From: JANLUX01 sp031366005
GTDB taxonomy: Bacteria > Bacteroidota > Bacteroidia > AKYH767-A > OLB10
NCBI GenBank assembly: GCA_031366005.1
Contig: JANLZB010000097.1
Location: forward strand, 14,239-78,238
Length of the DNA stretch: 64,000 nucleotides
Reading direction: 5' to 3'
Shown: positions 55,201 through 61,809 of the stretch, piece after piece
Numbering within the stretch: the first letter of the stretch is position 1
Layout: each line of letters begins with the position of its first letter
Position numbers and translations under genes: made by a program
The notes under the pieces: model-generated
The model's input: the letters and a program-made list of their open reading frames with translations, nothing else
Told to the model about the DNA's origin: nothing
Databases searched by the model: none

Positions 55201-58200
55201 TGACTGAGCATTGATCTCGCAGTTCATGTCTGACTGGATTTGAGTCTGAGTTCGTGCAATATCCCATACACGTATTTCATCAATGCTGCCGTGGAAAAGT
55301 TCATAGGTAGGGGTTGGCATGCCAACTCCAATTCGGAAATTTGTACCAGTGGTTAGAAGAGATATTGCACCGCTGCCATCTAAATTTCCGTTGACATATA
55401 ATTTCATTTGGCTTCCATCAAAACTGATAGCTAAATGAGACCAAACTCCAAGCGGTAAAGTAGTGCCGCCCTGCATATCATTCCCCTCGCCAACAAAGTA
55501 AATTTTACCACCTATATATAACAGACCTGAGCGTTGGTTATATCCATAACTTCCCCAATTAAAAATGGTTCCGTTTTGTGATGAGGCCGGATTTATCCAT
55601 GCTTCAATTGTTCTTGGAGCATTACCAACAGGAAGTAACGAATTAGTTCCTTCTGCATAATCATCCAGGCCATCAAAGTTTAAAGCCGCTGCCGGACCGG
55701 AACAATTTGTGTTAAACGAGGCACCAGCATCTTTACCTGAATTCCAGTTAGCAATCATGTATGACGGATCATTCACCTGGATACAAGTAAGCGAAGGATT
55801 GCCGCTTGCATTAAAATTATAAAAGTTGTCACCGTTACCATCTTTAATATTAAGGTTTACCAATTGATTGCCGTTGCAATAAAGTTCGTTAAGAGAAGTT
55901 AAAGCTGATAAATCCAAATTAGTAATGAGGTTGTTGGCACAACCCAGGTAATATAAAGCCGTGTTAGATGAAACATTCAACGAAGTAATTCCGTTTCCGT
56001 CACAAACAAACTGACCTAAGTTAACAAGAGGAGAAATATCAATTGAAGAAATGGAATTGCCTTGAATCTGTAAACTGTTTAATGCAGTGTTTGAAGAAAC
56101 ATCAAGTGCTGAAAGTCCATTATCACTAACATCAAGATATGTAAGCAATGGATTATAAGAAATATTCAATGAGGTCAATTCATTAATTCCGCACTGTAAG
56201 AAAGTCAATTGTGTTAAAGGAGAAATATTCAAACTGCTAATGCTGTTATTACGACAATTTAACCCTGTCAGATTTGTGAATGCTTCGATCCCGGTCATGT
56301 CGGTAATAGCAGAAGTATTTACATCAATGACACCGGTATATGCGGCAGCTTCATAACACTGTACTTCTCCGTCATCATTTATATCAATTGTAGTAAGAGT
56401 ATTCGTCAGGTAAGCTTTAAAGCTTCCGTCAGGAATACTTACAATACAACCGCAATCAAGATTATAAATAGCCCCGGCATCTTTTGCTGCACTCCAATTG
56501 GAATTCATGTATGATGGATCATCAACTTGTATACAATAAAGAGATGGATTGCTTGTAGCATCAAATAATGTAAGGTTAGCATTATAGCCATTTTTAATAT
56601 TTAATAAGGATAGTTGGTTATTGCTGCAAAATATTTCTTTTAATGCTGAATTGCCCAATAAGTTGAGACTATTAATATGATTGTTTTCGCAATACAGATA
56701 TTCAAGTACTGTATTAGCTGAAACATTTAGTGTTGAAAGCTGGTTGTTATAACACCACAAGCCAATTAAACCTGTATTGCCGGATAAATCAAGGGTTGAA
56801 ATTTGATTGAAATCACAACTTAGGTATTGAAGAGCGGTATTAGCTGAAATATCAAGGCTTGAAAGTTGGTTGCCTGAACATACCAAAGAGGTAAGCGCTG
56901 TATTAGCTGATAAATTAAGAGAGGTTAGTTGATTGCTTGAACAATTCAATACTGTTAATGATGTAAATGCCTCAATACCTTTTAAATCAGAAATACCGGA
57001 AGCAAAAACAAAAATGAAACCATTAAAAGCGGCCGCTTCGCTGCACTGAATTTCTCCGTCACTGTTTGTATTGATTGCAGCATTTGCTAATAAGTAGGCT
57101 TTAAAGTTAGCATCGGGAATATTTACTACACAAACTGCGCATGTATTCCCTGTAACAACTCCACCCGGAGTTATCCAGTTTGAAGTAGAACCATTTAATG
57201 CAAAGTTTTGAAGTGTGCCATCATTACCGTTTCCGCTAGCATCTGTTAAAGTGGTTATGTTTGAATTGTTTGCTCCTCCAAATCCCTGATTAGAATGATA
57301 TGCAGCGACTAAACCAGCTTCAGTGTTATTAATTTCACAATTCATACTGGCTTGGATTTGTGTTTGTGAGCGCGCAACATTCCAAACTCGAACTTCATCC
57401 ATGCTGCCATTAAAAAACAATCCTTCTTGTCTTTCAGTGCCAATAAAAAGAGTTGTGGCACTGGATACATCCCCTCCGATATTTGTATTAGTAACATCCG
57501 CTTCCAGATTTCCATCTACATATAGTTTAGCGTTGGTAGTCGAGCGCTTCACTACCAAACTTACGTGATGCCAAACGCCATCATTTAATAATGTAATGCC
57601 TTGCAATCCAGAAGTAACTCCAACGTTTAATACCCCATTATCTATTTCAGCAGCTAATTTGTTCCCAACAATAACAAGTTGGTATCCATTATATACGCCA
57701 GCTGATGTAGTTCCTTTCGCAACAATACCTGCATAATCATTTTGTGATCCGTTAAGCTTTATCCATGATTCGATTGTAAAATCCGTAGCTGTTCCAAAAT
57801 TTAATGCAGCATTATCAGCAACCGTCACCTTATCATCCCCACCGTCAAAATCTAATGCGGAACCTGGACAACTTGGAGTATGTGAAATTATTCCTGTTAC
57901 AGGATCACATGCATCGGTTGTACAAGGATCTTCATCATCAATGATAACAGGCGAGTGATAAACACCTGTTACCGGATCACAAAAGTCATTAGTGCAGAGA
58001 TCATTATCATCGTAATTAATTGGAGTGTGATAGGGTCCGGTTACCGGTTCACATGCATCGGCAGTGCAAACATTGTTATCATCAACACTAATCGCTGTAT
58101 GATAAGCTCCAGATACCGGATCGCATCCATCAGTTGTGCAAACATTGCCGTCATCTGTATTAACAGGAGTATGCTGACAAACACCATTTACATCACATGC

Positions 58201-60666
58201 ATCTGTTGTACATACATTCTCGTCATCACAAGTGATAAGTGAAAGTGTGGTACTGTTAGTAGCTGCCACACAAGGTGAACCATTAGGATTGTTTGAGGTA
58301 AGTGTAAGATTTACTACTCCACCAGAAAGAGAAAAATCATTTACTGATGGATTATATGTTGCATTTAAAGTTGTTGCGTTCGGGCTAAAAGAACCTGTCC
58401 CATTGCTCGTTGACCATACACCTGCTGTTGCACTTCCTCCTACTGAGCCATTTAACAGAATATTTCCACAGGATGTGTAAGGACCGCCTGTGTTAGCGGT
58501 TGGTGGTGCAGCACATATATTTGGTTCCCCAACCTGGAAATCGCTGAATGAAGTTAAAAAAACTGCCTTTATCGAATAAGGGGGGGTCGCAAGCCCAACC
58601 AAAGGTAATGTCCAGTTCGGAGCATTGTATTTTCCAATTATAAAATTATTAAAATTAGCGCCTGCATCAACATCTGCAGCGGTCCAGTTAAATGTTACAT
58701 CACAATTGCTAAACGGCATTCCTGAAGGAGTAAATACCCAATTGCGGTTCACGCTCTTTGAAGAATTTATTCCCGAAGTGGCAATGTTTGCATGATCGCT
58801 TCCTTGTGTGCTCACAACAAGATTTCCCGGTACTGAAATATTGTTAAAATCTATGGTCACAGGAGCATAACCTGTCGCATTACCTATAGCATAATTCACT
58901 CCATTGACAGAACCGACTGAAAAATTTCGCTGCATGTTTCCGTTCACATAGCTGCTGGCGGAAGCAAAATTTACATTGGCTCCTGCCTGTATTATAATTT
59001 TATTGACGCCTGTAGTAATTTTTCCATTATTTAAATGAAGATTAAAATAAATACTCGGATTGCCGCTTAAAGAAATTCCGTTAGCATTGTTCATTCTTAA
59101 CGTCTGAATGGTTCCGCTCCCTGCCAAAGTTTGCGCTGAACTACCGGTAAATGCAATCTCGTTCGTAGAAACCTGTCCGTTATTAGTAAGAGTAGTTCCT
59201 GTAAAATTAAGTGTGCCGCCTGTAAGCTCTGCTCCGCTCGAAATTGAATAAGTTCCGCTTTGCGTTGATCCGAAAGTGGTTACATTTAACACACCTGATG
59301 TAACGGTAATAGCTCCGCTATTTGTAACAAAGGCATTTGCATCTAAAGTTGTGGTTCCATTTGTTTTGATAATGGTTCCATTATTTGTCAGATTAAAAAA
59401 GTTGGAACCGCCAAGGGTATTAACTATGCTGCCTCCATTGCCTATATTAAAGGTTGCATTATTTAGTATTTCTGAATTGGTGCTTACTCCGTCATACACT
59501 ATATTGGTTGCTGTATTCCAGTTAATGGTTCCGCCATTAGTAATGTAGTGATTGCCGCGCAAACCAACATTGCCGGTAATATTTAAAATAGCACCGCTGT
59601 TAAATTCTGTATTGGCATTGCCGCTTAGCTCTCCGCCACTCCAATTCATGGTAGCGGCATTTAAAAACCTTAGCTTGTTTCCGCCCTGTATAGTACCTGC
59701 TGAAAAGTTTACAGTTACGCCTGATGGGACTTGAACCGCAAACTGAATATTCGTTGTTCCACCGTTTAAATTGATGGCACCGGAACCTGTTATTGAAGTA
59801 TTGCCATTGAGGTTTGTTGTAGCGTTTACCAGGTCTAATACTTTACCTAACCCGCCAAGTTGAAGTGTGCCATAATTGGTGAGCGTACCCCCGCTGATTC
59901 TCAATGTACCATTGTTTACAATTACTACACCTGAATTAACAAAAGCAATAGGACCCGGAACGTCCATAACACCGGCATTCGTTTTACTAAAAATACCTGT
60001 GCTCATATTATTAAATGCAGGAGCAACTGCGCCTCCTGTAATTCCAAAGCTTGCATTGGTATTGATATTAAACGTACCGTAATTGTTGAACTGTACACTG
60101 TTGCCAAACAAAAGACCGAAAGTGCCCGAGATCCAGTTGCAGGTAGTATAGTTATTAATTGTTCGTGTGTCTTGGATAATCCTGCTGCCACCACCGCTGC
60201 TTAAAGTAAAGGTTGCTCCCGCATTAATATTAGTTGTACCTGCCCCGCGCATATTACCGTTAGTCCAGTTAAATGAACCTCCACTGTTAATATCAATCTG
60301 CCCTGCTCCCTGAATAAAACTTGCTGAAAATGTAAGTCCTCCATTAACGACTAAATCTACACCAGGTCCGTCATCAATTTGAAACGTACCACTACTTACA
60401 GTGATGAATCCACCGGCATTTATAACTACCTGGTCGGCATTCACAACACTATTTACTGTTATCGTATGCGTTGCCTGAATAGTGATCACACCGTCTGCTG
60501 ATGTAGGAGGAATAGGAGTGGGCAGCCAACCTGTTCCGTTGTAGCGCTCCCAGACTGCCACACCTGACCAGTTTCCTGAAGTGATTGTGCGGTAATCCCC
60601 GGCATTTTGTCCATTGCTTGCAACGGATATAAATAAGGCTGTAATTAATAGGTAAAAATTTTTCAT
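46249..60666 (-). CDS. giant (4805-residue) secreted mosaic protein with S53-like protease domain and T9SS tail
   Basis: This is one open frame of 14.4 kb. The order, in approximate residues: signal peptide (1-19, SNGQ end); beta-helix/G8-like strands 20-700; five CTDC repeats 809-929; LamG 939-1179; two LRR blocks 1184-1652; LamG 1659-1879; HYR 1893-2095; MopE-like metal-binding motif 2099-2162 (DADGDGFG, CNDQNYNIHPGA); Ig-like segments around a discoidin-like domain 2269-2432; LamG 2650-2852; serine protease domain 3036-3452; MBG domains 3573-4092, split by an ARNLVN array; eight CTDC repeats 4108-4299; a SprB repeat; PKD-like domains; and a type-A sorting tail 4719-4805 (VYPNPANDLLNVTF). 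The protease has Ser3418 (GTSAAAPHAAG) and Glu3114 (DEGRAM) where subtilases carry His, with Asp3160/3161. It is likely a surface adhesin with a proteolytic module. Its binding partners are unknown. Confidence 0.9.
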   Translation of the reverse strand: MKNFYLLITALFISVASNGQNAGDYRTITSGNWSGVAVWERYNGTGWLPTPIPPTSADGVITIQATHTITVNSVVNADQVVINAGGFITVSSGTFQIDDGPGVDLVVNGGLTFSASFIQGAGQIDINSGGSFNWTNGNMRGAGTTNINAGATFTLSSGGGSRIIQDTRTINNYTTCNWISGTFGLLFGNSVQFNNYGTFNINTNASFGITGGAVAPAFNNMSTGIFSKTNAGVMDVPGPIAFVNSGVVIVNNGTLRISGGTLTNYGTLQLGGLGKVLDLVNATTNLNGNTSITGSGAINLNGGTTNIQFAVQVPSGVTVNFSAGTIQGGNKLRFLNAATMNWSGGELSGNANTEFNSGAILNITGNVGLRGNHYITNGGTINWNTATNIVYDGVSTNSEILNNATFNIGNGGSIVNTLGGSNFFNLTNNGTIIKTNGTTTLDANAFVTNSGAITVTSGVLNVTTFGSTQSGTYSISSGAELTGGTLNFTGTTLTNNGQVSTNEIAFTGSSAQTLAGSGTIQTLRMNNANGISLSGNPSIYFNLHLNNGKITTGVNKIIIQAGANVNFASASSYVNGNMQRNFSVGSVNGVNYAIGNATGYAPVTIDFNNISVPGNLVVSTQGSDHANIATSGINSSKSVNRNWVFTPSGMPFSNCDVTFNWTAADVDAGANFNNFIIGKYNAPNWTLPLVGLATPPYSIKAVFLTSFSDFQVGEPNICAAPPTANTGGPYTSCGNILLNGSVGGSATAGVWSTSNGTGSFSPNATTLNATYNPSVNDFSLSGGVVNLTLTSNNPNGSPCVAATNSTTLSLITCDDENVCTTDACDVNGVCQHTPVNTDDGNVCTTDGCDPVSGAYHTAISVDDNNVCTADACEPVTGPYHTPINYDDNDLCTNDFCDPVTGVYHSPVIIDDEDPCTTDACDPVTGIISHTPSCPGSALDFDGGDDKVTVADNAALNFGTATDFTIESWIKLNGSQNDYAGIVAKGTTSAGVYNGYQLVIVGNKLAAEIDNGVLNVGVTSGLQGITLLNDGVWHHVSLVVKRSTTNAKLYVDGNLEADVTNTNIGGDVSSATTLFIGTERQEGLFFNGSMDEVRVWNVARSQTQIQASMNCEINNTEAGLVAAYHSNQGFGGANNSNITTLTDASGNGNDGTLQNFALNGSTSNWITPGGVVTGNTCAVCVVNIPDANFKAYLLANAAINTNSDGEIQCSEAAAFNGFIFVFASGISDLKGIEAFTSLTVLNCSSNQLTSLNLSANTALTSLVCSGNQLSSLDISANTALQYLSCDFNQISTLDLSGNTGLIGLWCYNNQLSTLNVSANTVLEYLYCENNHINSLNLLGNSALKEIFCSNNQLSLLNIKNGYNANLTLFDATSNPSLYCIQVDDPSYMNSNWSAAKDAGAIYNLDCGCIVSIPDGSFKAYLTNTLTTIDINDDGEVQCYEAAAYTGVIDVNTSAITDMTGIEAFTNLTGLNCRNNSISSLNISPLTQLTFLQCGINELTSLNISYNPLLTYLDVSDNGLSALDVSSNTALNSLQIQGNSISSIDISPLVNLGQFVCDGNGITSLNVSSNTALYYLGCANNLITNLDLSALTSLNELYCNGNQLVNLNIKDGNGDNFYNFNASGNPSLTCIQVNDPSYMIANWNSGKDAGASFNTNCSGPAAALNFDGLDDYAEGTNSLLPVGNAPRTIEAWINPASSQNGTIFNWGSYGYNQRSGLLYIGGKIYFVGEGNDMQGGTTLPLGVWSHLAISFDGSQMKLYVNGNLDGSGAISLLTTGTNFRIGVGMPTPTYELFHGSIDEIRVWDIARTQTQIQSDMNCEINAQSGLVAAYHFNQGYDGANNSPDTIVNDASGNNNNGTLQNFALNGSISNWVAPGGVVSGTNCNLQSCTTPPEITSCPVDITICQDSPSGACNVKFYPDAIASPVTIDYADRLLTYTNVSINGGGNSAVVAPGASVSLSYSLSVYFNYSTGYCPGCVVQSYIGIGGTHQTIQCESYIYSGYSNSPSVSFTAPATPGIYYLTQVGTLDYYCQPNRDFNNLPSSAIGVIVVGPTYPTATSTCSAVTITNNAPSCFPIGQTQVIWSATDTSGNVSTCTQNVNVVSSFIYYADADGDGFGNPNQSVFACNQPSGYTSDSSDCNDQNYNIHPGAFDVHGNGIDEDCSGTDEPCVNSEAPTLNQTSITICEGSAANIYITGGAINDGYDWAWSIDSCNGTVAAYGSSVNLSPSQTTTYYVHGSGGCILNAPCTQVTVFVNPSDPIYITTTDPLEISPCQSTGITLTASTLQNIRYASSVIDFSTASVYSAEKILGVPDVYPNYRNDVNAWTPQNKDDSREFIELRYTNPSPINFIDIYETYSPGSIDTVYIKNPNTNLFEIAYTHAAGPASLQSRKLHVSFPTTAFDVSEIRIAMNSLAVYGWNEIDAVSIGETGVSSFSNLSWNTGDTTNSIIATSAGTYIVSTTNVAGCASNNEVTIQSTNVFLGPDHEICSQLPTLLTATQSASYLWSTGATGNSISVQTLTSAIYTVTATDSYGCSSSDEITVNVFPVINPGTVSVSNIVCNSQDGGIIYIFNTSGGSGSETYYHYTLTGNNYLNDNYYGYFSGLPAGSYSLNITSGEGCGYDTTITIYEFTPPLPSIISSGPLCVEGGPITLTVVNAANHALKFNGSNEQVVLTHAPIANSFTIEAWVKTTQDNYLNTQRPTNGLYQTIYGNTKGLFLSYGQINWYDGVDRLIGNSTLPANEWHHIAITYDGTTLTAYYDGQQDGSAVVSGLSLPDSIDLGIGGHNEDFFIGQMDEVRVWNTRLSQSAIQAFMNHEIVSNHPYSNNLKAYWKFNDGSGNNITDETGNFNGAIANDSMWTYSSAPLNNFANHIWSPGNTNTDSLTVATPDTYSVSATSIEGCSVSASLVITLDTCIIAGYIPPDSGLSVNLIGPELTQLYVTDSIADTVTTSANVNTNVYFVAFDSVYIEIITIEGMRDSVLAIVQSPDYGMTDTIDNGDNEFTITGKIPISSLDKLNDLTTLINFCRPYYPPVPSVISGNSINTGVAYSRGDVAMRSDLARKVFKLTGEGIKVGIISDSYNKLLNNPAGTNISNGDLPDSSKVHVLFDYPYGRKTDEGRAMMQIVHDVAPNARLAFRTGFVSAGNFAEGIKELVLDTCDIIVDDVTYITEPFFQDGQVARAVDSAAAQGVAYFSAAGNFSNKSYEGMFSPVSAPSGITGFAHNFGSDPAHPDINQHVKLSPGSYTIVLQWEDSIYSLGQIPGASNDLDIYLTDNSGNRLFGFNRINTGGDPFEVLPFSVRGNSEANLMIVRSSGNDNVRFKYIVFRGEMQIMEYNSGTSTIVGQANAVGAMAVGAVRYIKTPAFGINPPVIESYSSLGQVPVNGIDRVKPDFTAPDGVNTTVAFGSPNIDGDAFPNFFGTSAAAPHAAGVAALLLQAKKKFYSQTMTNTELRSILRSTAKDMNEAGYDHTSGYGLLQADSAIATIASPAPIATSLVLPDPSVMPGLQQFVVTVRGTYFTPQSQVMLRGTLLPTTPISSTEVQAEVPFFTGNPPIQIYNPPVTPSGLDGGYSDSLYFFNTLKRTISISADNKTKKYGEKNPAFTHTILIDGVPLDSTGFTAGDLGLDRIQDSTSATNLSNTGIYFIKPSFELDLSDSLDIGLNELYNYTLVDGLLTIVPMPLLISVKDTTLTYGDKIGGLKFEYQYDDSLIDNNDKSSYLTSLEVEHVNQVANALVLVDARNLVNARNLVNSDIEHLSFLASARSLINARNLVNARNLVNSVTYDTTKLVDVAVASVFNYQVRPDSSALVSARNLVNARNLVNARNLVNGTAYVNARNLVNARNLVNARNLVNADNVTDSSNENLVIVIDSLDFAAPPDDSLTDFKAITMITGTTPGTWSMVPAGFLSDNFDISYSLGTLTILPDTLTVQAHDTSVVYGHTPGFNSTLSGYNYDDNASNIIIPPPGYTLLNNSNTVIPVNNNIDAGLYAIKPAGITLSPDSNYRINYVNGTLTVGKSTLVATAVNASRYYGNTNPVFTISYTGFLNGDGTSDITPPLASCAAVSNSPVGNYPIVLTGGSANNYSITKVNGSLAVLNLCTSLVYDSLSASYPPLNANDNNICTIDGCDPLTGIYHTPVNVNDNSVCTIDGCNPVTGVYHTPVSIDDNNVCTTDGCDPVTGPFHHFINTNDNDVCTADGCDPITGVYHNAVNMNDNNVCTKDGCDPVTGIFHNYLNTNDNNACTTDGCDPLTGIFHNQIDATDNNECTTDACDPSTGNITHTPVNVNDGNPCTADACNSTTGVITHTNITPIAPTITIANNCDITILTAGNYTGSLLWSTGVSTASIAVTQAGNYTITQTIGGCTSAPRNAVAAPKHSPTVTTTTTPSGCATSTGSATANASGGTQPYTYLWSNGQTTQTITNVAAATYTVTVSANGCSSSQTAVVGSSGSTPSTPGIIAGNIWVCKGQSGVTYSIAAVTGATSYTWTAPTGGSTGATITSGQGSTSITVNFGSSYAGGVICVKANSLCGSSSYSCKPANVPGSKPTTPVTINGPASICKGSTATYSITAVMFTNSYTWVVSGGMIITSGQGTTTITVSTPSSFSSGSVKVYASNCKGNSSTRLKGVKGIVIPAQPCSIIGFSSVCKGSINYLYETCLASAITSWSWTITPAGSATFTNLGIDKIYVKWLTAGTKTISVTATNACGTSMPRTKTVTVYTCREEESASTLNSVGVYPNPANDLLNVTFSSADQSSFTVEIVDVIGRTVFRTIKTAAEGFNTETIDISTLSKGIYTLVFRTKDSEQQVRLMVD
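47770..48345 (-). repeat. eight CTDC repeats, 72-bp period (coding)
   Basis: Within the giant gene a 24-residue unit with the pattern NxxCTxDGCDPxTG...H recurs eight times with 72-bp spacing. It matches the Dictyostelium extracellular-matrix CTDC repeat (two Cys per unit). Third-position differences between units show they are not recent copies. A second block of five lies at 57880-58240. Confidence 0.8.
49120..49461 (-). repeat. ARNLVN hexapeptide array (18-bp period, coding) inside an MBG domain
   Basis: Ten exact copies of ARNLVN and one variant (ARSLIN) occur in four clusters of two to three tandem units, separated by spacers. Codons vary: Arg as CGT, CGC or CGA; Ala as GCA, GCC or GCG; Leu as CTT, CTG or TTA. 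The peptide is thus conserved while the DNA has drifted. The array separates the first half of an MBG domain (DTTLTYGDKIGGLKFEY) from its last strands (FLSDNFDISYSLGTLTIL). Confidence 0.9.
57880..58240 (-). repeat. five CTDC repeats (coding)
   Basis: Five units of the DDxNVCTTDxCDPVTGxYH type lie between the beta-helix region and the first LamG domain of the giant protein. They are the same family as the block at 47770-48345. Confidence 0.8.
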
Positions 60667-60879
60667 ATGCTTAGTTGTATTCAGGTTTAAGGATTAATTG
60701 TTATATATATTACAGAGGAGTTCGGATTTGGTCCCGAATAATGATAGCCGAAAGGTACAGAAAAACTCTATCGTAAAAAAATTTTTTTTGGCTAAAGTCT
60801 TATTAATGGATTGTTAATTCTTGTTTCAGAACGTTTTAGTAAAAAAAGTTCGATAAAAAAAGAAGGTGTTATGTTAAAC
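60667..60879. other. 213-bp intergenic region upstream of the giant gene
   Basis: On the minus strand a TACCTTTC box (about 60752-60759) lies about 90 bases before the giant gene's ATG, with TTTT in place of TTTG 19 bases farther upstream. It is a weak promoter candidate that would give a long leader. Nothing else is recognisable; no terminator hairpin for the phosphorelay operon was found. Confidence 0.3.
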
Positions 60880-61404
60880 TTAATACCAACCCGGACTCGC
60901 TCTGATAAGTCCCATTTGTTGAAGAACTATTGCAATCCCTATCATTAATATTATAGCTCCGCCTAACCACAAAGTGAGGCGCTTATAATATTTGGCATCG
61001 TCTCTTAATTTATTGTACCGGTAAACATTAAAAACCGCCTTTTCAGCGCGGTAGAATGCGCCTTCACCTTTCACGATATAATCAAATGCTCCGTACTTAA
61101 TTGAGTTAACCGCTACCTCGATTTTATCTTGTCCTGAAATCATGATTACATCCACATCAGGATAAGTGCGCTTTATTTCTTTAAGCACTTCAAGCCCATC
61201 CATTGCATCTTTAACTTGTGTGTTCAGATAATAATCCAGAAAAACAATGGTGGGTTTGCGCACCTTGCCTGCAGCAATGCACTCTTCACCTGTACCAAAA
61301 GTAAGAATCTGGTAACCTGACATTTTAGAAAGATGATCCATCAGCAACTCCCGCTGCAAAGGTTCATCATCAACGATAATAATTAGGGGTTTGTTTTGTG
61401 ACAT
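60880..61404 (-). CDS. response regulator receiver with C-terminal transmembrane helix
   Basis: The 174-residue protein is a CheY-like receiver domain (residues 5-125): acidic pocket VDDE, phospho-acceptor Asp57 in FLDYYLN, SGQD and the conserved Lys in DYIVKGE. Instead of a DNA-binding or enzymatic output it ends, after a short basic helix (YKRL), in one strong membrane helix (LWLGGAIILMIGIAIVLQQMG, 145-165) and nine more residues. A membrane-tethered receiver is unusual. It starts 7 bp after the Hpt gene and is the last gene of the phosphorelay operon, so it may be a membrane-bound phosphate acceptor or sink. Confidence 0.87.
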   Translation of the reverse strand: MSQNKPLIIIVDDEPLQRELLMDHLSKMSGYQILTFGTGEECIAAGKVRKPTIVFLDYYLNTQVKDAMDGLEVLKEIKRTYPDVDVIMISGQDKIEVAVNSIKYGAFDYIVKGEGAFYRAEKAVFNVYRYNKLRDDAKYYKRLTLWLGGAIILMIGIAIVLQQMGLIRASPGWY

Positions 61405-61411
61405 GATAGGT

Positions 61412-61774
61412 TTAAGCTGATAATTGATTTAACTCCTGTTCGAGTTCAGCACTGATGGTTTCATATTGTTGGCGAAAATCACTGATCATCCCCGGCAGTC
61501 TTTCAGTTTCAGATTGTGCATCTGCATTTGCTTCGATCTGCCTAATTAGGTTTTCGCTGTCTTTTGCCCCGAAATAACCTAACTGTGGTTTAAGTGAATG
61601 TGCAGTTTGCTTTAGCGCACCCCAGTCTTTACTCAAAGCATATAACTCCATTTGTGTGATACTTTGTGGGGCACCACTTAAAAACATACGCAGGTATTTT
61701 ATCATTTTATCGGTTTGACCGCCTGTCAGATTTCTGAGAAAAGTTAAATCAGTCATTTTTTTATTTTCACTCAT
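61412..61774 (-). CDS. Hpt domain histidine phosphotransfer protein
   Basis: The 120-residue protein is a freestanding four-helix Hpt module. The phospho-accepting histidine is His59 in LKQTAHSLKPQLGYFGA, followed by the helix SENLIRQIEANAD. It should shuttle phosphate between receivers of the hybrid kinase encoded 35 bp upstream and the receiver encoded 7 bp downstream. It is cytoplasmic, with no membrane segment. Confidence 0.93.
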   Translation of the reverse strand: MSENKKMTDLTFLRNLTGGQTDKMIKYLRMFLSGAPQSITQMELYALSKDWGALKQTAHSLKPQLGYFGAKDSENLIRQIEANADAQSETERLPGMISDFRQQYETISAELEQELNQLSA

Positions 61775-61809
61775 AGCGATAGATCAATTTTCAAAAATAG
61801 GTTATTTTT

